Positions 1 through 5,561 of a stretch of DNA of 14,238 nucleotides are shown piece after piece. The notes under the pieces were generated by a model. That model worked only from the letters and a program-made list of their open reading frames with translations. It searched no databases and was not told where the DNA came from. Made by a program: the position numbers and the translations under genes. The stretch is from Tepidimicrobium sp. (GTDB taxonomy: Bacteria; Bacillota; Clostridia; Tissierellales; Tepidimicrobiaceae), in assembly GCA_012839395.1 (NCBI GenBank), contig DUNJ01000057.1, positions 1 to 14,238 of the forward strand, written 5' to 3'. How positions within the stretch are numbered: position 1 is the first letter of the stretch; every line of letters begins with the position of its first letter.

Positions 1-36
1 TACCCACAAGAAAGCCTCTATAATATAAAAATAATA
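1..36. other. Left edge: start of the dnaA-dnaN intergenic, partial DnaA-box-like motif
   Basis: This AT-rich stretch lies just past the dnaA stop codon. Bases 1-8 read TACCCACA, which could be the last eight bases of a DnaA box with one mismatch to TTATCCACA. It is followed by AGAAAG, which resembles the context of the perfect box at 1783-1791. In Bacillus subtilis a second DnaA-box cluster and the DNA unwinding element lie between dnaA and dnaN. This may be the start of the equivalent region, but it is cut by the window. Confidence 0.3.
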
Positions 37-1374
37 TTATTCACCCTTTATTTTTTTTATCAATCTATCTATTCGATTTTTAACTTTTTTACTCTCCTTT
101 ATTTCAGATTCAATTTTATCATAGGCATGCATTACAGTGGTATGATCTCTCCCCCCAAATTCATCTCCGATTTTAGGCAAGGATAAGTCGGTCAATTCTC
201 TGGTTAAATACATGGCTATCTGCCTTGGATAGGCTATAGCCCTAGTCCTCTTCTTGGAATTAAAATCATCCATCTTGATATTGAAGTCCTTAGATACTAT
301 ATCCTTGATGGAATTGACGGTAATTTCCTTTGGCCTATCATTAGATATCACATCTTTTAGTGCTTCCTTGGCTAGGTCCACAGTTATCTTTTCATTAGTC
401 AAAGAGGAGTAGGCTACCATTCTTATTAAGGCACCTTCTAATTCCCTGATATTTGATTTGATCATGGTTGCGATATATAACATGACATCATCTGGAACGT
501 CGATATTTTCAACTTTTGCTTTCTTTTTCAAAATAGCGATTCTAGTTTCTAGATCAGGGGCCTGTATATCTGCTATAAGTCCCCATTCAAATCTAGAGCG
601 CAATCTATCCTCTAGGGTTGGTATCTCCTTGGGCGGTCTATCACTGGATATAATTATTTGCTTATTGGCTTCATGTAGAGCGTTGAAAGTATGGAAGAAT
701 TCTTCCTGAGTACTTTCTTTTCCAGCGATAAACTGAATATCGTCTATTAGTAATATATCAACATTCCTATACTTCCTTCGAAATTCATTATTTCTATCAT
801 CACGGATTGAATTTATTAGCTCGTTTGTAAATTTTTCCGATGATACATATACTACGCTGGAAGTTTGACCCTGATTAAGTATGTAGTGACCAATCGCATG
901 CATTAAATGGGTTTTACCCAATCCAACTCCCCCATATATAAATAGGGGATTATAGGCCTGGGCTGGGGCTTCTGCTACTGCGAGGGAAGCGGCGTGAGCA
1001 AATCTATTGCTATTTCCGATAACAAATGAATCAAATGTATATTTTGGATTTAACATAGATCTTTGTGTATTCTCTATATCGCTATCCGTGAATATAGATT
1101 GTCCAATGTTTGTATTTATGTCTTCTCCCGGAATAGTAAAGTATACCCCATATTCTTCTTCTGTAACTTGAACTATTGCACTTTCTATAAGATTTAAATA
1201 CCTACCTTCTAAAATGCCCTTTGTAAATTCATTAGGTGCAGCAAGAATGATTTTACCATCAGCTATAGTCATAGGTTTAATGGTCTTAAGCCAAGTATTA
1301 AAACTTACTTCGGTGAGCTCTACTTTAATTAAATCAAGCACTTCATTCCAAATATCATTTAAATTTGAAACCAT
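37..1374 (-). CDS. dnaA: Chromosomal replication initiator protein DnaA
   Basis: DnaA is the AAA+ ATPase that binds DnaA boxes at oriC and opens the duplex to start replication. The 445-residue product has the full four-domain plan at normal length: N-terminal domain I (about 1-80), a short variable linker (about 83-108), an AAA+ core beginning at NPKYTFDSFVIG (109-120), and a C-terminal DNA-binding domain. Walker A is GGVGLGKTH (148-156) and Walker B is LLIDDIQF (208-215). The C-terminal helix-turn-helix carries the DnaA signature with GGRDHTTVMHAY (407-418). The ATG at 1374 is preceded on the minus strand by GGGAGGA (1383-1389). The gene points away from the DnaA-box cluster and the rpmH side, as in most Firmicutes, so dnaN should follow beyond the left edge. 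DnaA boxes beside its start suggest autoregulation. Confidence 0.98.
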   Translation of the reverse strand: MVSNLNDIWNEVLDLIKVELTEVSFNTWLKTIKPMTIADGKIILAAPNEFTKGILEGRYLNLIESAIVQVTEEEYGVYFTIPGEDINTNIGQSIFTDSDIENTQRSMLNPKYTFDSFVIGNSNRFAHAASLAVAEAPAQAYNPLFIYGGVGLGKTHLMHAIGHYILNQGQTSSVVYVSSEKFTNELINSIRDDRNNEFRRKYRNVDILLIDDIQFIAGKESTQEEFFHTFNALHEANKQIIISSDRPPKEIPTLEDRLRSRFEWGLIADIQAPDLETRIAILKKKAKVENIDVPDDVMLYIATMIKSNIRELEGALIRMVAYSSLTNEKITVDLAKEALKDVISNDRPKEITVNSIKDIVSKDFNIKMDDFNSKKRTRAIAYPRQIAMYLTRELTDLSLPKIGDEFGGRDHTTVMHAYDKIESEIKESKKVKNRIDRLIKKIKGE

Positions 1375-1401
1375 TTCATAAATCCTCCCATTTTATAGTA
1401 A

Positions 1402-1430
1402 ATTATAACCTTTATGTGATAAATTTATAA
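1402..1430 (-). promoter_or_regulatory. Candidate dnaA promoter
   Basis: On the minus strand a perfect -10 TATAAT (1407 to 1402) lies about 28 bases upstream of the dnaA ATG. The -35 position at 17-bp spacing holds TTATAA (1430 to 1425), a poor match to TTGACA. The predicted leader would be short and contain the GGGAGGA ribosome site. The -10 is convincing, the -35 is not, and AT-rich origin DNA gives such matches easily. Confidence 0.4.
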
Positions 1431-1454
1431 CGTATATTCATGTATAATATAAAA

Positions 1455-1812
1455 TTATCAACAGATATATCCACAGAAAGAATTAAAAGTTATATAGAAA
1501 TTCTCCTTGGAATTGTTTTTTTATTTGTGAATATTTAATTAACAAAGTTAAATTAGTTGTGAATAAGTCGGCTCTGTGGCAATTATCCACAGGTTAAAAG
1601 CACATAGTGCTGTGGATAATAAAGCTGTTGATATCAAGCTTTGTTAGGGAAGTGAAAACGATAAATATATTCTTATACACAAGATATCCACAGATTGTGT
1701 ATAAGAGAAAATTTCAACACTTATAAAAAACATATCCACATGCCATTTAATAATATCAAAAAGAGTGATCAATATCAACAACTTATCCACAAGAAAGGAA
1801 AAATGTGAATAT
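1455..1812. other. oriC DnaA-box cluster (incA/incB-like part of the origin)
   Basis: This holds most of the 600-bp gene-free region between dnaA and rpmH. DnaA boxes matching TTATNCACA exactly are at 1558-1566 (-), 1583-1591 (+), 1611-1619 (-), 1673-1681 (+), 1696-1704 (-) and 1783-1791 (+). One-mismatch boxes with A at the first base are at 1467-1475 (+), 1526-1534 (-), 1684-1692 (+), 1732-1740 (+) and 1804-1812 (-). A weaker TTATCAACA is at 1455-1463. Two sets form inverted repeats. The boxes at 1583 and 1611 lie in 11-bp arms (1582-1592 / 1610-1620). The boxes at 1673 and 1696 lie in 11-bp arms (1671-1681 / 1696-1706) enclosing a third box. In B. subtilis the equivalent region upstream of dnaA is one half of a bipartite origin. 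No open reading frame is supported here. Confidence 0.93.
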
Positions 1813-1836
1813 TTTATACCTGGATACTTTAAATTC

Positions 1837-1865
1837 TTGACATATAAGGCTACTATAAATATAAT
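1837..1865 (+). promoter_or_regulatory. rpmH promoter, full sigma-A consensus
   Basis: The -35 TTGACA (1837-1842) and -10 TATAAT (1860-1865) are both perfect and separated by exactly 17 bp. Transcription should begin near 1872, giving a leader of about 100 bases before rpmH. The strength fits a ribosomal protein promoter. An inverted repeat overlaps the -10 (listed separately). The nearest DnaA box ends at 1812, 24 bp upstream of the -35, so initiator binding could affect this promoter. Confidence 0.9.
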
Positions 1866-1874
1866 CTATAGTAG
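1850..1874. repeat. Inverted repeat over the rpmH -10 element
   Basis: The arms CTACTATA (1850-1857) and TATAGTAG (1867-1874) are perfect 8-bp complements around a 9-base spacer that contains most of the -10 element. It could be a protein-binding dyad at the promoter or a chance feature of AT-rich DNA. The TAG/CTA-rich composition also resembles DnaA-trio-like elements, but the repeat is not directly next to a DnaA box. Confidence 0.5.
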
Positions 1875-1915
1875 TATTTATGTTTCTTTTAAACATTTTT
1901 TGTGCTGATGAATTC

Positions 1916-1950
1916 CTATAGAATAAAACAATATATAGTTTCTATAGAAT
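1916..1950 (+). repeat. Short direct repeat CTATAGAAT in the rpmH leader
   Basis: CTATAGAAT occurs at 1916-1924 and again at 1942-1950, 26 bp apart, between the predicted rpmH transcription start and its ribosome site. The CTATAG core is itself palindromic and recurs at 1866-1871 in the promoter dyad. No function is known to me. Confidence 0.4.
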
Positions 1951-1974
1951 GCAGTATTTAAGGAGGTGTAATAG

Positions 1975-2109
1975 ATGAAGAGGACCTATCAACCTAAAAA
2001 AAGAAGAAGGAATAAAAAACACGGTTTTAGGGGGAGAATGAGGACAAAGTCTGGTAGAGCAATAATTAGAAGAAGGAGAAGGAAAGGAAGGAGAAGAATA
2101 ACTGCTTAA
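1975..2109 (+). CDS. rpmH: 50S ribosomal protein L34
   Basis: The 44-codon product begins MKRTYQPKKRRRNKKHGFRG and continues RMRTKSGRAIIRRRRRKGRR to end RITA. This is the highly conserved L34 pattern: MKRTYQP start, HGFR.RM.T..GR, and a poly-basic tail, at the family's usual 44-46 residues. L34 is a small basic protein of the large ribosomal subunit. An excellent AAGGAGGTG site (1960-1968) lies 6 bases before the ATG. Its place between oriC and rnpA is conserved across bacteria. It has its own consensus promoter upstream and a terminator right after the stop codon, so much of its mRNA is probably monocistronic, with readthrough into rnpA. Confidence 0.98.
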   Translation: MKRTYQPKKRRRNKKHGFRGRMRTKSGRAIIRRRRRKGRRRITA

Positions 2110-2134
2110 GGCCGCATCAGAGGTGGCCTTTTTA
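2108..2134 (+). terminator. Rho-independent terminator/attenuator after rpmH
   Basis: The arms AGGCCGC (2109-2115) and GTGGCCT (2123-2129) pair with one G-U and a 7-base loop, and an A-T pair extends the stem. A run of T follows directly (2129-2133). The stem starts on the rpmH stop codon. Placed between rpmH and rnpA, it would lower expression of the downstream operon relative to L34. Confidence 0.82.
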
Positions 2135-2175
2135 TTAAATATGATGCTATTTACAAGGTTTAAAGGAGTTTTGTA

Positions 2176-2514
2176 ATGGAAAAAAAACATAGGCTAAGAA
2201 GCAACAAGGATTTTAAAACCGTTTATAGAAAGGGTAAAAGCTACTGGAATAGAAATATAGGTATATATATAATGGAAAATAATTTGGAAAATTCGAGGAT
2301 CGGTTTTTCTATTACAAAAAAGTTTGGTAATAGCGTTATAAGAAATAGAACCCGAAGGCGAATAAGTGAAATATGTAGGCAAAATTTTGACAATATAAAG
2401 AAAGGATATGATATAATAATTATACCGAGGAAAAATGTTGTAGATATATCTTACAGACAATTGAAAAGTGCTATATTTCACATATTTAAGGTATCTCGTA
2501 TTTTTAAGGATTAG
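2176..2514 (+). CDS. rnpA: Ribonuclease P protein component
   Basis: RnpA is the protein cofactor that helps the RNase P RNA bind pre-tRNA and cleave the 5' leader. The 112-residue product is the usual length. It begins with a basic LRSNKDFKTVYRKGKSYWNR segment and carries the RNR signature SVIRNRTRRRISE (53-65), which contacts the RNA. The ATG at 2176 follows TAAAGGAG (2161-2168). It lies directly downstream of the rpmH terminator. The stop codon overlaps the ribosome site of yidD, 11 bases before its start, which suggests coupled translation. I see no separate strong promoter in the 66-base gap, so it probably depends on readthrough from rpmH. Confidence 0.97.
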   Translation: MEKKHRLRSNKDFKTVYRKGKSYWNRNIGIYIMENNLENSRIGFSITKKFGNSVIRNRTRRRISEICRQNFDNIKKGYDIIIIPRKNVVDISYRQLKSAIFHIFKVSRIFKD

Positions 2515-2525
2515 GGTGTAAAACA

Positions 2526-2741
2526 GTGGCTAAAATAGCTATTTTATTCATAAAATTTTACCAGAGATTTATATCTAGATATGTATTTATAGGAAAAAAT
2601 TGCAGATTTTATCCAACTTGTTCACAATATTCTGTCGATGCTTATGAAAAATATGGGTTTTTAAAAGGAACCTATTTAAGTGTTAAAAGAATATTAAGGT
2701 GTCATCCTTTTAATGAAGGAGGGTATGATCCGCTAAAATGA
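2526..2741 (+). CDS. yidD: Membrane protein insertion efficiency factor YidD
   Basis: YidD is a small membrane-associated protein that assists YidC-dependent insertion. The 71-residue product has an N-terminal amphipathic/hydrophobic stretch (AKIAILFIKFYQRFIS) and the family signature with C-R-F-Y-P-T-C-S-Q-Y-S (26-36), followed by the R-C-H-P-F motif and terminal GGYDPL. Three cysteines (26, 32, 59) match the usual family positions. The start is GTG at 2526. AGGGTG (2513-2518), overlapping the rnpA stop, is the ribosome site and is correctly spaced, which supports this non-ATG start. It sits between rnpA and yidC, the conserved arrangement. Confidence 0.96.
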   Translation: MAKIAILFIKFYQRFISRYVFIGKNCRFYPTCSQYSVDAYEKYGFLKGTYLSVKRILRCHPFNEGGYDPLK

Positions 2742-2755
2742 CGGGGGGTTAATCG

Positions 2756-3469
2756 ATGACTGCCTTTTTAGGTAATATATTTGGAAGTTTACTAAAATTG
2801 GTTTTTGATTTGGTTTCTAAAACGGGGATTGAATCACAATACTTTTCTTATTATAGTTTGGCTATAATAATTACCACAATTTTGTTTAAACTAATTCTTT
2901 TACCGGTAAGCTTACATCAGAGTAAATCTACAGCAAAGATGAATGAATTACAACCGCAAATAAAGAAAATTCAAAAAAAATATAAAAATGACCCACAGAC
3001 TCAACAGGCAAAATTAATGGAGCTATATAAGCAAAATAAATACAATCCAGCATCTGGTTGTCTAATCTTGCTTATACAGTTTCCAATTATCATTGCATTC
3101 TTCCGAGTTTTGAGAGAGCCTATAACCTATGTGTTTAAAGACCCTAACATTTATGCAGCCTTAAATAAAAGATTTTTATGGATTCCTAACCTAGAACAAC
3201 CGGATTCTATTCTCTGGGGATTACCACTCCTAGCTGGCTTAACGACTTTTTTGCAGACTAAATTAATGGCAGGTAATACGCCAGCAGATCCAAAGGTTGA
3301 ATCGACTCAAAATACGATGAATATAATTCTTCCCTTTATGATATTTTGGGCTGCTAGATCCTTTCCGGCGGGATTATCCTTATATTGGGTTGTAGGTAAT
3401 ATATTCCAAGTGATCCAGCTATTGATATCCAACAGGTCTTTGGGCAAAATTAAGGAGGAGACAAGATAG
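2756..3469 (+). CDS. yidC: Membrane protein insertase YidC (Oxa1/SpoIIIJ family)
   Basis: YidC inserts and folds proteins in the cytoplasmic membrane, alone or with SecYEG. The 237-residue product has the five-helix Oxa1 core: a hydrophobic segment at about 34-53, a charged cytoplasmic hairpin (about 54-95, KMNELQPQIKKIQKKY), then helices at about 102-117, 152-168, 186-200 and 205-224, ending with the signature FPAGLSLYWVVGNIFQVIQ. No N-terminal lipobox cysteine is visible, unlike B. subtilis SpoIIIJ. The groove residue usually given as Arg in bacilli is Lys45 here (TTILFKLILLP), keeping the positive charge. GGGGGG (2743-2748) precedes the ATG at 2756. The last codons contain the AAGGAGG ribosome site for jag. 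Confidence 0.97.
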   Translation: MTAFLGNIFGSLLKLVFDLVSKTGIESQYFSYYSLAIIITTILFKLILLPVSLHQSKSTAKMNELQPQIKKIQKKYKNDPQTQQAKLMELYKQNKYNPASGCLILLIQFPIIIAFFRVLREPITYVFKDPNIYAALNKRFLWIPNLEQPDSILWGLPLLAGLTTFLQTKLMAGNTPADPKVESTQNTMNIILPFMIFWAARSFPAGLSLYWVVGNIFQVIQLLISNRSLGKIKEETR

Positions 3470-3470
3470 A

Positions 3471-4097
3471 ATGAGGTCCGTTGTTAAGGTTTCAAAAACT
3501 GTAGATGAGGCTGTCAAAGTTGCTTTGGAGGAATTGGATGCTACGGAGAGAGATATTCATGTAGAGGTTCTTGAGGAACCCAGCCGTGGATTATTTGGAC
3601 TTATAGGGGGTAAAGATGCTACAGTTAAGGTAACAGTCGTTAACGATCCTGTAGAGAAGGCACAAAAGTTTATAGATGATCTATTATCATATATGAACAT
3701 AAACGGCAGCTGTTCCATAGAAAAGAAAGGGCTATGCTTAAATATCGATATTATAGATGTTAATTCATCGGATATGGGTATTATAATAGGTAAAAGAGGG
3801 AACACTTTAGATGCGATTCAATTTTTGACTAGTTTGACGGTTAATAGAGACAGGGATGAGTATATAAAGGTATTGATCGATGTGAAAGGATATAGAAAGA
3901 GAAGGGAAGAGACTTTAATTAGATTGGCAAATAGGATGGGTAAAAAAGCAAAGTACAGCGATAGGCCAATAAAATTAGAACCTATGAATCCATATGAAAG
4001 AAGGATTATTCATTCAGCATTGCAATATAAAGATGGTATAAATACCTATAGTGAAGGGGAAGAACCCTATAGAAGAGTGGTAATTCAGGCCAAATAA
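3471..4097 (+). CDS. jag: RNA-binding protein Jag/KhpB (Jag_N, KH, R3H)
   Basis: Jag (KhpB) is a cytoplasmic RNA-binding protein encoded beside yidC and linked in Firmicutes to cell-envelope control. The 208-residue product has an N-terminal Jag_N domain with SRGLFGLIG (38-46), a KH domain with the GxxG loop GKRG (107-110) in MGIIIGKRGNTLDAIQFL, and a C-terminal R3H domain starting near YRKRREETLIRLANRM (141-156) and including EPMNPYERRIIHSAL (170-184). The ATG at 3471 is one base after the yidC stop and uses AAGGAGG (3452-3458) inside yidC, so translation is probably coupled. A strong hairpin follows the stop codon. Confidence 0.96.
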   Translation: MRSVVKVSKTVDEAVKVALEELDATERDIHVEVLEEPSRGLFGLIGGKDATVKVTVVNDPVEKAQKFIDDLLSYMNINGSCSIEKKGLCLNIDIIDVNSSDMGIIIGKRGNTLDAIQFLTSLTVNRDRDEYIKVLIDVKGYRKRREETLIRLANRMGKKAKYSDRPIKLEPMNPYERRIIHSALQYKDGINTYSEGEEPYRRVVIQAK

Positions 4098-4100
4098 TCT

Positions 4101-4136
4101 TTAGAGAAGCCCAGTATTTATACTGGGCTTCTCTAA
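4101..4136. terminator. Strong 16-bp stem-loop between jag and mnmE, no clear U-tract
   Basis: Perfect arms at 4101-4116 and 4121-4136 enclose a 4-base TTTA loop. The core AGAAGCCCAGTA pairs with TACTGGGCTTCT. The stem is long and stable, and it sits exactly between the jag stop and the mnmE ribosome site, which looks like a terminator. However, only AATTCAAGG follows on the plus strand, so the usual T-run is missing. It may be a weak or partial terminator, or an mRNA-stability or processing hairpin within the operon. Confidence 0.6.
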
Positions 4137-4158
4137 TTCAAGGGAGGATGATCATCTG

Positions 4159-5538
4159 ATGGCAGATTCAATTGCAGCTATTTCTACATCTATAGGTGAG
4201 GCTGGTATAGGGATAGTTAGAATAAGTGGAGAAAACTCGATAGATATAGGAGATTTGTTATTTAGGGGAAAGAGCGTGAAATCTTTAAAGGAATCGGAAA
4301 ATAGAAAACTGACATATGGTCATATAATAGATCCAAAGGATGGCGAGGTAATAGATGAGGTACTAATTGTATTTATGCGAAAACCCCATACCTATACTCG
4401 TGAAAATATGGTAGAGATATATTGTCATGGAGGTATTATATCTGTAAAAAGAATATTGGAACTTATATTGGATAACGGTGCTAGATTGGCAGAGCCAGGG
4501 GAATTTACTAAGAGGGCATTTTTGAATGGTAGATTAGATCTTTCGCAGGCTGAGGCCGTTATAGATATTATTAGAGCTAAGACTGATGAGTCCTTTAAGG
4601 TATCCTTAAGCCAATTGGAGGGCAGCATATCCAACGAAGTTAGAAGGATTAGAGAGGATATATTAAAGATGATAGCACATATAGAGGCCTCCATAGATTT
4701 CCCAGATGAGGATATAGAACAGATAACCTATAATGAATTGGAGAAGGATTCCAAGGCGATATTGCGGGATATAAAAAGATTGTTGGATACTGCCGATAGA
4801 GGTAGAATACTTAGGGATGGGCTAAATACGGTAATACTTGGGAAACCCAATGTAGGAAAATCCTCCTTGCTAAATGCTATATTGAGAGAGAATAGGGCTA
4901 TAGTTACAGATATACCTGGAACTACTAGGGATATAATAGAGGAATACGTAAATATAGATGGAATCCCTTTAAAAATAATAGATACTGCAGGTATTAGGGA
5001 TACAGAGGATTTGGTGGAGAAAATGGGGGTGGATAGGGCTAAAGATAAGGTGGAGAAGGCAGATCTAATAATAGCTGTATTTGATGTTTCACAAGACTTG
5101 ACCGAAGATGACCATAGCATAATAGACATAATAAGAGGAAGAAGATCTATAGTACTGTTAAATAAATCTGACCTTCCTAGGAAGTGGGATAAGGGATATT
5201 TGAACAAACTATTGCCCGATTACAGGATGATAAATACATCCGTTATTGAAGGAGTAGGTATATATGAATTGGAGCAAGAAATAAAAAATATGTTTTATGC
5301 AGGGGATTTAGAAGTTGAAAGCAACGTTATAATCACCAATATGAGGCACAGGGATCAGCTTAATAAGGCGTATAAGAATATGAAGAGTGGGTTGGAAGCG
5401 ATTTTATCCAACGTACCTTTGGATTGTATTGAAGTAGATATAAGAAATTGTTGGGAAAACTTGAGTGCGATTTCTGGGGATGCTGTAGGGGAAGATATAT
5501 TGGATAGAATATTTTCGGAATTTTGTATCGGTAAATAG
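4159..5538 (+). CDS. mnmE: tRNA modification GTPase MnmE (TrmE)
   Basis: MnmE works with MnmG to install (carboxymethyl)aminomethyl groups on U34 of tRNAs, using GTP and a one-carbon folate. The 459-residue product has the N-terminal folate-binding domain (about 1-118, with GIGIVRISG at 16-24), a helical domain, and an inserted Ras-like G domain: P-loop GKPNVGKSS (228-236), TDIPGTTRD (250-258), DTAG (275-278), NKSD (335-338). It ends with the catalytic FCIGK motif, with the cysteine at 456. The ATG at 4159 follows AGGGAGG (4141-4147). An upstream ATG at 4148 is out of frame and stops after three codons. mnmG follows after 23 bases. Confidence 0.98.
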   Translation: MADSIAAISTSIGEAGIGIVRISGENSIDIGDLLFRGKSVKSLKESENRKLTYGHIIDPKDGEVIDEVLIVFMRKPHTYTRENMVEIYCHGGIISVKRILELILDNGARLAEPGEFTKRAFLNGRLDLSQAEAVIDIIRAKTDESFKVSLSQLEGSISNEVRRIREDILKMIAHIEASIDFPDEDIEQITYNELEKDSKAILRDIKRLLDTADRGRILRDGLNTVILGKPNVGKSSLLNAILRENRAIVTDIPGTTRDIIEEYVNIDGIPLKIIDTAGIRDTEDLVEKMGVDRAKDKVEKADLIIAVFDVSQDLTEDDHSIIDIIRGRRSIVLLNKSDLPRKWDKGYLNKLLPDYRMINTSVIEGVGIYELEQEIKNMFYAGDLEVESNVIITNMRHRDQLNKAYKNMKSGLEAILSNVPLDCIEVDIRNCWENLSAISGDAVGEDILDRIFSEFCIGK

Positions 5539-5561
5539 GTTTATTAGGGGTGGTGTTGATA

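Noticed and set aside
1415..1423. TGTGATAAA as an additional DnaA box
   Set aside because: It lacks one base relative to TGTGGATAA and breaks the core, so it was not counted.
1942..2190. Minus-strand open frame covering rpmH
   Set aside because: It is antisense to the clear L34 gene and rich in Ser/Pro/Leu from reversed Arg/Lys codons, with no ribosome site or family resemblance.
4728..5207. Minus-strand 159-codon open frame within mnmE
   Set aside because: It lies wholly antisense to the MnmE G domain, which has all GTPase motifs. The frame is a shadow of coding composition.
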